From: Candidatus Aminicenantes bacterium UBA6072
Lineage (GTDB): Bacteria > Acidobacteriota > Aminicenantia > UBA2199
Reading direction: 5' to 3'
DNA: 64,000 bases
Assembly: GCA_002436105.1 (NCBI GenBank)
Contig: DIXU01000012.1
Location: 1 to 64,000 of the forward strand
The position numbers were made by a program, and so were the translations under genes. Every line of letters starts with the position of its first letter. Position 1 is the first letter of the stretch. Below the pieces are notes generated by a model, which saw only the letters and a program-made list of their open reading frames with translations, made no database searches and was not told where the DNA came from. Positions 1-8,600 of the stretch are shown here, piece by piece.

Positions 1-22
1 ACCCCTTTACCACTCTACCCCT

Positions 23-910
23 TTATCTCTCTTCCCCTTTTCCCCTCTTTCTTCCTTCTATCATCCCCTTGATCTTCTCCGCCGTCCTCGGCGCCGATCC
101 CTCATAGTGGTTGTTGATGTTGACATAGACCCTCTTGCCGCGCTTGCGCAGCCTGCGGATCATGGGGACGATCTCGCCAAGCTCTTCGTCGCGCGGCTCG
201 ACGATCCGGTCCCAGCTGTCGCCGCCGGCCGCCTCGATCTTCTTGCGGTCGGTCCCCATCAGGCGCAGCACGGCCAGGTCGGTCAGCATCCCGCCGTACT
301 GGGCCTCGACCTCCCAGATCGGCGGCATGTAATAGCCCTGGCAGAAGACATGGTGGGCGCCGTGCTCCTTCAGGCACTGGAAATATTCGGCGTCGAGATA
401 ATTGGGATTGCGGCATTCGACGGCCAATTCCGGCATTTTGGGCCTCGCCGCCAGGAACGCGGCCAGCCTGTCCAGGAATTCCTTTTTGGAGGCCATCTTC
501 TGCCGGTTCAGGTACTCGAACTGCAGCATGACCGCGCCCGTCTTGTCCAGCAGCGGCTCGATGCGGCCCAGAAACTCTTCATAGAGCTCGTTGGAGAGGA
601 AATGGGGGTTTTCCGTCAGCGGCTGTGCCTTGTCCTTGCGGTAATGATGGGTCAGGGTGATGCTGTTGGGCGCCTTGATGGTAAACCTGAAATGATCCGG
701 CACCGCCGCGGCGTACTCCCTGGCGTCGCCCGTTCTGGGCAGGACCGGCCTGTCCTTGTCGAACAGCGACCAGAACCAGCGGTCGACCTCTACCGTGTCG
801 AAGTGCCGGCTGTATTCCCGCAGGTAATCGAAAGCGCCCGTTTCGGGGTAGACGATCCCGCGCCAGGAGTCGTACTTCCAGCTGCAGGTGCCGATCAGCA
901 GGCCGTTCAT
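23..910 (-). CDS. DUF72 (YecE-like) family protein
   Basis: This is a 295-residue protein of the DUF72/YecE family, which adopts a TIM-barrel-like fold and has no settled biochemical role. The family N-terminus is visible as LLIGTCSWKYDSWRG, followed by a PETGAFDYLREYSRHFDTVEV stretch, a conserved FRFTIKAPNSIT segment and the C-terminal VYVNINNHYEGSAPRTA motif. The open frame runs 21 codons further upstream, but family similarity starts at MNGLLIG (ATG at 910). The six bases above that ATG abut a perfect TATAAT, so the upstream codons are probably not transcribed and the mRNA is likely leaderless. It stands alone on the minus strand. Confidence 0.9.
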   Translation of the reverse strand: MNGLLIGTCSWKYDSWRGIVYPETGAFDYLREYSRHFDTVEVDRWFWSLFDKDRPVLPRTGDAREYAAAVPDHFRFTIKAPNSITLTHHYRKDKAQPLTENPHFLSNELYEEFLGRIEPLLDKTGAVMLQFEYLNRQKMASKKEFLDRLAAFLAARPKMPELAVECRNPNYLDAEYFQCLKEHGAHHVFCQGYYMPPIWEVEAQYGGMLTDLAVLRLMGTDRKKIEAAGGDSWDRIVEPRDEELGEIVPMIRRLRKRGKRVYVNINNHYEGSAPRTAEKIKGMIEGRKRGKGEER

Positions 911-1241
911 GAAGGGATTATACCAAGTTGCCGTGACCGTGTCAGTGCCAGCAGGAAATCGGACAAGCTGCAAGTGGAAGAGATAATGGCAGAGATGGTG
1001 GCCAGAATGAGCGTGAGTGACGCGTGATGAGGGATGAGGGGGGCATTTAGGGACGGTGCTTGACTTTGTGACTTAGGAATTCGGAATTTGGCGCTTATTT
1101 GAATTTTGATTTCCAGGGCGGGCATGAGACCCGCCCCTGCGATCTTGATCCGGACAAGCTACCTCCAGTTTTTAATTGCATCCCCGGGATTTTTTTCATA
1201 CAATTATTGCAGGGGAAAAGGATCATTCGCAGGAGGGAGAA
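911..1241. repeat. Intergenic region with REP-A end and GC-rich palindrome
   Basis: Besides the DUF72 promoter, this gap holds a solo REP-A end at about 1050-1073 (GGGACGGTGCTTGACTTTG on the plus strand) and an imperfect GC-rich palindrome at 1117-1138 (GGGCGGG...CCCGCCC). A near-perfect version of the palindrome recurs at 43568-43591. No gene is credible here. The palindrome could act as an RNA hairpin, but no T-run follows it. Confidence 0.6.
917..945 (-). promoter_or_regulatory. Sigma70-type promoter of the DUF72 gene, leaderless geometry
   Basis: On the minus strand CTGACA (945-940) and TATAAT (922-917) are separated by exactly 17 bases. Six bases separate the -10 box from the ATG at 910, so transcription should start at or next to the A of the start codon. 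No Shine-Dalgarno sequence can fit. Confidence 0.75.
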
Positions 1242-1625
1242 ATGAAATTCAAGACCATGGCGATCATCTCCGGCGTCGCGCTCCTGGCGCTGGGGCTCGG
1301 CTATTTCTTTTTCGGGGCCGTCATCGTCGGCCGCTGGCAGGTCGAGCCCACGGAGAGCGTGATCCTGCTGGCCCGTCGCATCGGCTGCCTCTATCTCGGC
1401 CTGGCGCTCGTCTTCTTCCTGGCCCGCCGGGCGCCCGTCTCGACCGCCCGCACGGCCCTCGGCGCCGGCGCGGTGGTCATCACCCTCTTGCTGGCCGGGA
1501 CCGGGATCTACGAGCTCATCGCGGGTCACGCCGGCAATGGCATCCTCATCAGCGCCGCTATCGAGCTCCTGCTCAGCCTCGGCTTCATCCGGGTGCTGCT
1601 CGCGGAGAAGAAAATCCCGGCCTGA
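1242..1625 (+). CDS. Small four-helix membrane protein
   Basis: This 127-residue protein has about four hydrophobic helices: near residues 5-25, 40-60, 72-92 and 98-118. I recognise no family. ATG 1242 is preferred because AGGAGG lies at 1231-1236 with a short spacer; an in-frame upstream ATG at 1176 would place hydrophilic residues ahead of the first helix and lacks a ribosome binding site. It is flanked by repeat-derived DNA on both sides and appears monocistronic. An inner-membrane protein of unknown function is all that can be said. Confidence 0.7.
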   Translation: MKFKTMAIISGVALLALGLGYFFFGAVIVGRWQVEPTESVILLARRIGCLYLGLALVFFLARRAPVSTARTALGAGAVVITLLLAGTGIYELIAGHAGNGILISAAIELLLSLGFIRVLLAEKKIPA

Positions 1626-1855
1626 AGTTCACTGGCGGGCAGGTTCTGGACGCAGACCCAATATTTTGTTTTTTATCGTTTCGGTCATTGGCATTGATAA
1701 CGTAAGGCTTCCTTGGAATTTTGTGCTTGTGATCTGGAGTTTTATTCTTGCCGTCCGCCGAGCTCTTCCACGTCGAACATCGAACGTCTTCTTTTATCAT
1801 GATTCCCGAGATTTATTTCTCTTTTTTGTATTTAGTTACTATAAGGAGGGGTGAA

Positions 1856-2605
1856 ATGAAAAAATCAATGATCTTGGGTATTTTGCCCTTTTTTGTCATG
1901 CTGTTCGCCGGCAGCCAGGCCGGACTGGCCCTGGAAACGATCCCGGCCATCACCTTCAACATCAACGGCACTTTTGCCATGAGCGACCTTAACCGCATCG
2001 GAGCGGCCGTAGCCTTCAATGTCCCCTATGCGCTAAAGGCGGCGACCAGCGTTCAGATCCAGGGCGCTCCGCCGGGCACGACCTTCGGAGTGGAGTTCAA
2101 CGCGACCGCCAACGGCTGCCCGGAGGGCTTGCTCAAGGTCAACGGCCATTGCTACCCGACGGAACCGATGCCCGGGGCATTCACCATCAGCGCCAAGCTG
2201 CTCCAGGAGAACGGGCAGGCCTGGACGGCCCGGCCGATCGTGCTCTCCGGCCCCGGTGGCGAATGTGCCATCAGCGGGCGTATTGTCGTCACCTTCACGC
2301 GCATCATCGAGATGCCACCCGTGCGCACCATCAAGGTCACGGCGCCTGCCGCAGGCTCGGTGCATGCCCACGGCCAGGCGATCGCCATCGCCTGGAACAG
2401 CATGGGGGCGGTGGGTGCCAGCGTCAGGATCCGGCTGGTGCCGCAGGTCGAGCCCCAGGCCGCCCAGGTCATCGCGGCCTCGACCGCCAACGACGGCGCG
2501 TTCAGCTGGACGCCGACCACCGGCTTTCCGGGCCAGGTGTGGATCGAGGTGCAGAGCCTCGACGGCAAGGTCACCGGCAAGTCCGGGCTGTTCGCCATCC
2601 AATGA
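1856..2605 (+). CDS. Secreted protein with C-terminal KNH/Kre9-like Ig domain
   Basis: A 249-residue exported protein. Residues 1-26 form a signal peptide (MKKSMILGILPFFVMLFAG...). The last ~90 residues match the Kre9/KNH-type beta-sandwich pattern: IKVTAPAAGS, then AIAIAWNSMG, VRIRLVPQ, GAFSWTPTT, VWIEVQS and a terminal GLFAIQ. The middle contains a CPEG...NGHCYP cysteine pair that may form a disulphide. AAGGAGG lies just upstream of ATG 1856. The stop overlaps the next gene by ATGA, so the two are translationally coupled and probably work together at the cell surface. The same Ig-like domain recurs at 7613-8404 and 28304-29740. Confidence 0.75.
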   Translation: MKKSMILGILPFFVMLFAGSQAGLALETIPAITFNINGTFAMSDLNRIGAAVAFNVPYALKAATSVQIQGAPPGTTFGVEFNATANGCPEGLLKVNGHCYPTEPMPGAFTISAKLLQENGQAWTARPIVLSGPGGECAISGRIVVTFTRIIEMPPVRTIKVTAPAAGSVHAHGQAIAIAWNSMGAVGASVRIRLVPQVEPQAAQVIAASTANDGAFSWTPTTGFPGQVWIEVQSLDGKVTGKSGLFAIQ

Positions 2606-4281
2606 AGATGCAGAGCGGGCAGAGGCGCGTCGGGCCGTTCGCGGCCATTGCGGCATTTTATGTCTTGGCGGCGTCAGGCGCATCGCTGGCTGCGGCGAGT
2701 TCCGACTGCGATCGCACCTGCGAGGTCTATGCCCAGGGCTACAAGGAGCTTGCGCCGGGCACCTTCAGGAGGATGGGCGGCCTGGATATCCCGGTGAGCC
2801 GGGCCAAGGACCCGACCTTCCATCGCGGTACCTTCCTGGACCATTTCAAGTCGCTGTTCGCCGGCTCGCGGCTCAAGCTGAGCGGGCCGGTCGCCGATCC
2901 CGAGTATATCCTGGACGCCACCTTCAGCAAGTTTACCGAGATCAACAGCAACCAGCCCTATTCCGTGCTGACCATCGCGCTGGGATTCAACTGGCGTTCG
3001 GCCAACCTGTGCATCCGCTGGATCGACGAGGATTTCAGCGGCGACCCGGATAATCCCGACTTCCGCAAGGATCGCAACTGCGTCCCCTGCCATTACCGCC
3101 AGCCGGAACTGGCTTGCTGGCGAAGCGTGGCCAGGGGGCACGACATCGCCGCCCACGTGGCGAATATGGCCGGGCAGATCAACGCTTCCCGGATCAACTC
3201 CCTGCTGACCGCCTACGAGCAGATCCCGGTCAGCGTCGAGTTCGACGAGAAGCCCTACTGGTGCGAGAAAAGCAAGGAAACGGAGAAGCTCACCCTGAAG
3301 CTCTCCGGGCTGAAGCCGGCGGCGGAGAAGCTGGCCGGTGTGCCCCTATACCACTCGGTGCGCATCGTGGTCCGCGCCGAGCAGGGAACGATCCGGAACG
3401 GCACGGCCCTGAGCGGCGACGACAAGGCCAGGGTGTTCACCTTGCTTGCGAGCTCGGTGGCGAGCCAGTACATTGACGTGGAATACGCTCCGCCCGACAA
3501 GGAGGATCGCTCCGACACGGTCACGGCCTACAACTCTTGCGAAGTGCGCAGCGAGGACGAGGTCCCGCTGAGCGAGACCCCCAAGAAGGACAAGCTGATC
3601 GAGATCGAGAACGAGTGCGGCTGGGAGGGGACGCTGTCGATGAAGGAGTCGATGGCCGCGGGGGAGAAGGGATCGGGGCTGGCCTCGCTGCTGCCCGGCA
3701 TGGAGTACGACCTGGCCAGGAACTGGTCGATCGCCCTCACGATGAAGCCCAAAAAGGCCGCCGGCGACGTGACGCGGTACGAAGTCGAGAAGGCCACCCT
3801 CAAGTCCTTCAAGGATACCCTGGACGCCACGCTGGCCAAAATGGAGCGCGAAGGGCGCAAGATCGAGTCCAAAAGCAAGGAGTCGGCCAAGGCGAGCGGC
3901 CGTGGGCTGGGAAAGGGCGAGTGCGACCTGGAGCTGGTCATCGACAGCAAGGATGGGACGTATTCCCTTGAAGGGGAGATCGATGTCCAGGGTATAAAGA
4001 TCCAGGGCCAGGATGAGATGGATATCAAGGTCAAGCCCATCAACAAGGAAATCGACGAAGAGGCCGGCGGCACGACCGGCATCGACGAGGAGGTCGGGAT
4101 CTCGGGCGAATTCCCGCCGTCCGACCCGCCGTGCGTTCCCGAGGAACTGAAGGGCTCCAGGGACCTGATGGACGAGGTGGGGGACGAGTTCCGCAAGTTC
4201 CTGGAGGACCTGGGCGGCAAGCAATCCTATGTCATGAGCTGGGAGCTCAAGCGCAAGCCGGTCAAGGTGACCAAGTTCTGA
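2602..4281 (+). CDS. Secreted protein of unknown function, coupled to the KNH gene
   Basis: A 559-residue protein with a signal peptide (residues 1-30, ending near ASLAAASS). The mature part has scattered cysteines (CDRTC, CVPC, WCEK, CGWEG, CDLE, PPCVP) and a charged lysine/glutamate-rich C-terminal half. I recognise no family. ATG 2602 overlaps the preceding stop as ATGA, and an alternative in-frame ATG lies two codons on. The long open frame extending upstream to 2149 is only read-through across the previous gene in another frame. High GC and consistent third-position bias support coding. The cysteines suggest a disulphide-bonded envelope protein. Confidence 0.7.
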   Translation: MKMQSGQRRVGPFAAIAAFYVLAASGASLAAASSDCDRTCEVYAQGYKELAPGTFRRMGGLDIPVSRAKDPTFHRGTFLDHFKSLFAGSRLKLSGPVADPEYILDATFSKFTEINSNQPYSVLTIALGFNWRSANLCIRWIDEDFSGDPDNPDFRKDRNCVPCHYRQPELACWRSVARGHDIAAHVANMAGQINASRINSLLTAYEQIPVSVEFDEKPYWCEKSKETEKLTLKLSGLKPAAEKLAGVPLYHSVRIVVRAEQGTIRNGTALSGDDKARVFTLLASSVASQYIDVEYAPPDKEDRSDTVTAYNSCEVRSEDEVPLSETPKKDKLIEIENECGWEGTLSMKESMAAGEKGSGLASLLPGMEYDLARNWSIALTMKPKKAAGDVTRYEVEKATLKSFKDTLDATLAKMEREGRKIESKSKESAKASGRGLGKGECDLELVIDSKDGTYSLEGEIDVQGIKIQGQDEMDIKVKPINKEIDEEAGGTTGIDEEVGISGEFPPSDPPCVPEELKGSRDLMDEVGDEFRKFLEDLGGKQSYVMSWELKRKPVKVTKF

Positions 4282-4400
4282 AGGAGGAGATTGACTCGCA
4301 GGCCGCCGAGCGCCGTTTTCCTGCTTTTGCCTGTATAGTCTCCCTTGTCTCCCTCTTTCACCGCCTCCAGACCCCAGGAGCCTTACATGGGGGGGATTGT

Positions 4401-4494
4401 GTCAGGCCTTGAAATATTAGATCGATCTTCAGGAAAACCTTTTTGCAGCTTATTTCGGACCTGCATTATAAATGCTGTTATTTCAAGACCTGAC
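4401..4494. mobile_element. 94-bp palindromic MITE-like element (copy 1)
   Basis: The ends form an inverted repeat: 4401-4416 (GTCAGGCCTTGAAATA) pairs with 4479-4494 at 15 of 16 positions. The interior (ATTAGATCGATCTTCAGGAA and on) is shared with the copy at 9883-9974, so the two are homologous non-autonomous elements. The outer GTCAGG-CTT core also occurs in the RAYT terminal repeats. Confidence 0.75.
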
Positions 4495-4803
4495 CCTCAT
4501 GCTCCCGCAAAGTCACAAAGTCAAGCACCGTCCCCAAATGCCCCCTTTAATGGTTATTTGGGAGCTTGAGGGATGCTTGCTTTTATGCAATTAAGATTTG
4601 TAGGGAAAGTGAGGTCTGGTTTCGCCGGCGTCAGGATAAACCCGCTTAAATAGATGGTCTTTCATGAATAAAGAGGCGGATCGAGAAATGAGCATATGAG
4701 CATTTAAAGTCCCCAGAAATTTAATATTCATTCCTACGCGTAAATTTGACTAGTACATTTATTTTATCTTTTGGAGCATTGAGTGGAGGCGGGAACTAGG
4801 GCT

Positions 4804-5032
4804 TTGAGGGACGGAGCTTGTTTATATGTTTTTAGGGTGTGAATGGCAAGAAATTGCGGGGGGAGCTGTTGGTGTGACTGAAGGATTTGGCGGGGCTCAC
4901 CTAATAGTAGATCTCGCAATTGCCCGAATTCTCCGCTATCAAGCAATATTCGCAGGCCTAGTTGCATGTGGATGCCAAAAGACGGCTGGCAGTAGAATGA
5001 TGGCTAAAGTCACAAAGTCAAGCACCGTCCCC
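4804..5032 (+). mobile_element. RAYT-derived deleted element, REP-A family (copy 1)
   Basis: The element begins TTGAGGGACGGAGC and ends GCACCGTCCCC, a terminal inversion of GGGGACGGTGC. The interior encodes the last ~40 residues of a RAYT-type transposase (…VRLKDLAGLTYKEISQLPEF… in the related copy at 26371). In this copy the frame is broken by a TGA (GTGTGACTGAAG), so it is decayed. It aligns over nearly its full length with 26371-26599, and in part with 9541-9632 and 21443-21545. Confidence 0.7.
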
Positions 5033-5128
5033 GTTTTTTACATGGTGTCAAATTATCAACACGATAATGAAATGTCAACGTAAAATAGTGGGACCTAACC
5101 GCCTGCATTCCCCCGAATCGCTTATGAT

Positions 5129-6952
5129 TTATTGCTTAACATATTTCTTTGGTTGGAAGAGAAATCTCAAGGAAAAGGAATGGATCTTAGGAATTCCGCT
5201 GATGATGTATGGCTCGATGATCCAGTTGCGGGCGGATTTCAGGCACAAGTCATGCAATTCCTTGGGGCTGCCGGGATCTATTTTGGTCTCACGAACCCGG
5301 CCATAGATATCGGTGATGCAGTGGACCTTCACTTCGGTTGCCTTTTTAAGCGAGTAAGTAAGGGGATATTCAGGGATTGTTATGCGGATAAATAGGGCTG
5401 GATCACAGGGAAATCGCTTCAAACCTCCTGGCAGAAGATTTCCGACGGGGAATTCATTGTCGATCATAATTTGTTTCCGATCTGGTTGCACCCGAATTCG
5501 CAGGAAGATGCTGGCGGTGGTGGCTCGACCGGCGAGGACGAGTGGCTCGAACTCCCATCGACTCAGGGTGTCGGCTATCATTCGGTAAGCTGAATCGAGA
5601 GAATCACCTTGCTGAACATTATTTTTATTGAACCTCTCGACACGGAGAGCTTGCCCTTCGCTGCTTATGACAAGTTGGAAATCGAACAACAAGTTCCCCG
5701 GTGACATGGCTGACCATTCTAGCTGTGGCTCGATTTTCTTGCGTAGAGGTAGTCGGTTCACAATCACATCATATGGAGTATCTGCCTTCTTCGCATGACT
5801 TTCTACCAAGGCATCTTCTTTTGCCAACTCCCCGAGTGGAAAAATCACTATAGCAAACTCCGGAGTGAGAAATTTATCCAGTCGGGTGCTTACCTTAGCC
5901 GCACGTTGGAATTGAGGGGAGTTGTTGGCTTTGAGATCTAATGATTCCAGATATACCCGAATAGTTTTTAGTACTTCACAGGAATCGAAGCCGTTGCTGC
6001 GTGGTTCCGGACTAACATGTTCGAGATTGTCGGCCATGTCGAGTACGGCCCCCAAGATTCGTTCGGAGCAAATATGGTGAACGATCAGGTTGTACAAGAT
6101 TATCGCCTGATCTTGCGGAGACGATTTAGTAGCCAGAAGCTCGGCAACCAGGTCTAATGCCTGGGCTGTCCCAATCTCAATCAATCTCCCACCAATGTCA
6201 TTGTTTTTACGGATAGCATCCAATTGATTTCGCGTGAAAGCATAAAATTGCTCCAGCCATTCTTTTGGTTGCGCGCGGACCAGTAGATCGAGGAAATACC
6301 AGCGATCGTATGAATCCAGTTCATCATCTGTCCAAGATTCCTTAAGCCAGGAAATGTATCCTGTTTCCTGAACGTTTGCCTTGGGCATGAGATAAAGAGC
6401 GTAACGATTGCGTGTTACGCGATAGAGTTCACCCGCCTGCCGCCAATTGACCCGGCCATGTAAGAGGCTGGCCGTCTCTGCTTCCAAGCCGATGCCGGCT
6501 TTGAAAATATTCATTAATTGCGACAAATCATTTGGCGGGATTTTCTCCCTATCCATTATTTCGAGTAGAAAATGCATTAAAACCAGGTGAAGAGGATCTT
6601 TCTCAGCCAGGTATTTATCGAGATCAAGATAGGAGCGTAGTCGCAGGCAACGGTCGATGATTTCTTGTTTTGATGATGGTAATTGAAGTTCTTGGCAACG
6701 CTCCGTTGAAAAGACTCTGCTTTGCAAAACATCCATGGGCGAAAGCCAACCACGATAATCCACTTTCATTCCTTTATTCATGCCAAGGATTTTATGTTCC
6801 ATATCTCCTTGGAGAGTTTCCACCGGTAGAGCTCCTAGTTCCATCAGTGCCACTCGATATCGATTGACAACGGGCTCTTGAGCGACAAGCCTAGTCCCAT
6901 CAAGAAAAATTAATATCATCCATAGCGCTAGTATTGCCCAGAGGGTTTTCAT
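5129..6952 (-). CDS. Secreted protein with C-terminal TonB-like domain(s)
   Basis: A 607-residue exported protein with signal peptide MKTLWAILALWMILIFLDG. The central ~400 residues are helical and unrecognised. The last ~90 residues match the TonB C-terminal pattern: EYPLTYSLKKATEVKVHCI, TDIYGRVRETKIDPGS, then SARNWIIEPYIISG. The preceding ~90 residues (QLVISSEGQALRVERF…SRWEFEPLVLAG) look like a second, diverged copy. There is no N-terminal transmembrane anchor beyond the signal peptide, so it is not a standard energy-transducing TonB. Base composition is lower in GC than the neighbouring core genes, which fits horizontal acquisition. A CCGAGG lies about nine bases above ATG 6952. Confidence 0.7.
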   Translation of the reverse strand: MKTLWAILALWMILIFLDGTRLVAQEPVVNRYRVALMELGALPVETLQGDMEHKILGMNKGMKVDYRGWLSPMDVLQSRVFSTERCQELQLPSSKQEIIDRCLRLRSYLDLDKYLAEKDPLHLVLMHFLLEIMDREKIPPNDLSQLMNIFKAGIGLEAETASLLHGRVNWRQAGELYRVTRNRYALYLMPKANVQETGYISWLKESWTDDELDSYDRWYFLDLLVRAQPKEWLEQFYAFTRNQLDAIRKNNDIGGRLIEIGTAQALDLVAELLATKSSPQDQAIILYNLIVHHICSERILGAVLDMADNLEHVSPEPRSNGFDSCEVLKTIRVYLESLDLKANNSPQFQRAAKVSTRLDKFLTPEFAIVIFPLGELAKEDALVESHAKKADTPYDVIVNRLPLRKKIEPQLEWSAMSPGNLLFDFQLVISSEGQALRVERFNKNNVQQGDSLDSAYRMIADTLSRWEFEPLVLAGRATTASIFLRIRVQPDRKQIMIDNEFPVGNLLPGGLKRFPCDPALFIRITIPEYPLTYSLKKATEVKVHCITDIYGRVRETKIDPGSPKELHDLCLKSARNWIIEPYIISGIPKIHSFSLRFLFQPKKYVKQ

Positions 6953-7612
6953 CAGAAGGAACCTCGGAATGCAGATTTTTTTGGATAAATAATTTTATTC
7001 ATGCAATAAATATACGGATGGCCTGAGACTAAGTCAATCAATGATGGAAGGATTTGCAGCTGAAAAGATGAAGTGTAGTCTAAACTGACATCTCGACCGT
7101 ACCGAGATTATGTCAGATTAGAGTTGTTTTGAATTAATAGCCACGGGAATGGTTCTTGTAATTGTTGGTTAAGAATGCGGATAAGGTGTTTTTCTGGCTT
7201 TGCTTGGAAGGATGCAATCTCTGACCAAGATCCGAGACCTGAACTATTGCGTGCTGGAATGAATTTCCGGGAAATTGGGAAGCTGGATCGCTTTGCAGGT
7301 CTGTGGTTGAATAATATGGGAGGCATATACTGCCGGGCGCGCTTGAAGGTTTTTGTGGGGAGAATAATGTCAAGCATACGAGAATCGTCCCCTTTTTTTT
7401 CTCACGCTCGCTATTTGAGAACAGCAGTGGTGTGTAAAGTCACAAAGTCAAGCACCGTCCCCACTCCCCCTTTATCGCCAAAGTAACAAAGTCAAGCACC
7501 GTCCCCATCCCCTATCCAAAGTCAAGCACCGTCCCCACTCCCCCCATTGGTTCCTGGAATCTGGAGACCTGACCTCGTAGGCTTCTTTTGGCTTGGGGCC
7601 GCTGCTCGCGGG
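6953..7612. repeat. Intergenic region with three adjacent REP-A ends
   Basis: Three REP-A ends in the same orientation lie at 7436-7462, 7480-7506 and 7516-7536, each ending CAAGCACCGTCCCC. Just beyond them, 7551-7573 is the left arm of a 23-bp inverted repeat whose partner is at 8551-8573. Open frames at 7108-7377 (minus) and 7175-7486 (plus) run into the repeats and show no family resemblance, so I do not call them. Confidence 0.65.
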
Positions 7613-8404
7613 CTAGAGGACCGGTTCGTTCTGCTGGGTGCCGTCGGAACAGATGACGATAAACTTCCATTGATTGGTCGGATTGAGGAAATTGAGGTAG
7701 ACTATGACTACCCCTTTCAACTCGACCAGCTGGCTCCCATTGCTCAACTTGACCCGGGCCCTGACCGTCTTTTCCCCCTTGGTGCTCCAGCTGCATTTGC
7801 GAGTCTTTTGGTCAATGCCCTTGGGCCCGAGGGAAACGGCATACGTATTCGTGCCCTTGCCTTCGATGTAGAATTCCAGCGTCAGCCCCGACACGGGAAC
7901 AGTGCTGTTGTTTTTGATCCAGACGTGGATGTCCCGGTCCCCGAATACCGGGGCAGTCTTGCCGTTGGTGATACAAACCGTCAGATTGGGGGCTATCTCC
8001 GCTTTAATGGGGGGAAAATAGCGGGGTTCGATGGAGAACACGCTGTCGCTTTCATCGAAATCCGGGGTGTCAATGGAGCGCACGCGTATCTTGTAGTCTG
8101 TGCCGGGCTCGACGACTGCGTTATTTTTCAGCTGGCCTACCTTCCACAAATACACCCAGCTGGACACCGAGATGTCCTCGGCGATGGTGCCGATCACGTC
8201 GCCGTTGCCCTTGATCAGGTTGATGCGCACGTTGCCTCTGGTCTTGGGAGATAGGGTGAGCATGTTCTGCCAGTGGATGGGCATGGTGCTGCCCAGGGCC
8301 CAATGCTCGCCGCCGTTGGGGGTCTCGACCGTGATGGCCACGCCGAAAACGGCTGGCGACATGCCCAGGCCGAGCATGGCAATCAGCAATAAGGCATTTT
8401 TCAT
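7613..8404 (-). CDS. Secreted KNH-like plus CARDB-like protein
   Basis: A 263-residue exported protein. Signal peptide: MKNALLLIAMLGLGMSPAVFG. Residues ~23-125 form a KNH/Kre9-like beta domain (ITVETPNGGEHWALGS, PIHWQNM, VRINLIKGNG, YKIRVRS, DSVFSIE). The remainder resembles a CARDB-type adhesion domain (DIHVWIKNNSTVPVSGLTLEF, then VRARVKLSNGSQLVEL). AAAGGAG precedes ATG 8404 by seven bases. Domain order matches 28304-29740, which has two KNH units, so the two genes are probably paralogues. A cell-surface or secreted adhesin-like role is inferred. The gene sits inside a perfect inverted repeat. Confidence 0.75.
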   Translation of the reverse strand: MKNALLLIAMLGLGMSPAVFGVAITVETPNGGEHWALGSTMPIHWQNMLTLSPKTRGNVRINLIKGNGDVIGTIAEDISVSSWVYLWKVGQLKNNAVVEPGTDYKIRVRSIDTPDFDESDSVFSIEPRYFPPIKAEIAPNLTVCITNGKTAPVFGDRDIHVWIKNNSTVPVSGLTLEFYIEGKGTNTYAVSLGPKGIDQKTRKCSWSTKGEKTVRARVKLSNGSQLVELKGVVIVYLNFLNPTNQWKFIVICSDGTQQNEPVL

Positions 8405-8506
8405 ATTTTTCTCCTTTGTTGCAGTCGGTTCTCTCCCTTTGATAAATACAGCTTTAAGTAAGCTATCTCAACGGTTGACATTATTTTTTATATTCGGTCA
8501 AAAGTC

Positions 8507-8536
8507 GGGGATGCCCATTAAAAGGTGCATGTCAAG
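8507..8536 (+). repeat. 30-bp dispersed repeat (copy 1)
   Basis: The sequence begins GGGGATGCCCATTAAAAGG. It matches 22249-22278 at 26 of 30 positions, and all four differences are transitions. Both copies lie within 100-160 bp of a RAYT terminal repeat. Confidence 0.6.
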
Positions 8537-8600
8537 TAAAGAGTATTGGAGTCAGGTCTCCAGATTCCAGGAATTACCATCTTTTCCACCTAGAGAAGTG

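Larger units (their letters stand above)
4282..5128. repeat. Repeat-filled intergenic region (847 bp)
   Basis: No gene is supported. The stretch contains a palindromic element (4401-4494), a solo REP-A end (4509-4535), and a 229-bp internally deleted RAYT-derived element (4804-5032). The remaining AT-rich DNA between 4560 and 4800 shows nothing I can identify. Confidence 0.7.
7551..8573. repeat. Segment bounded by perfect 23-bp inverted repeats
   Basis: Bases 7551-7573 (TTCCTGGAATCTGGAG…) are the exact reverse complement of 8551-8573. The arms enclose one complete gene (7613-8404) and its regulatory DNA. The inner ends read ACCTGAC/GTCAGGT, the core shared with the RAYT terminal repeats but facing inward. 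No target-site duplication was apparent outside the arms. Confidence 0.75.

Noticed and set aside
107..1027. 306-codon plus-strand frame opposite the DUF72 gene
   Set aside because: Antisense shadow; no motif, and the minus-strand protein matches a known family with a good promoter.
1748..1855. 36-codon N-terminal extension of the KNH protein
   Set aside because: The stretch contains degenerate repeat sequence and would bury the signal peptide; AAGGAGG points to ATG 1856.
7108..7486. Open frames on both strands between the TonB-like gene and the REP-A ends
   Set aside because: Both run into repeat DNA, neither has a ribosome binding site and no motif is recognisable.
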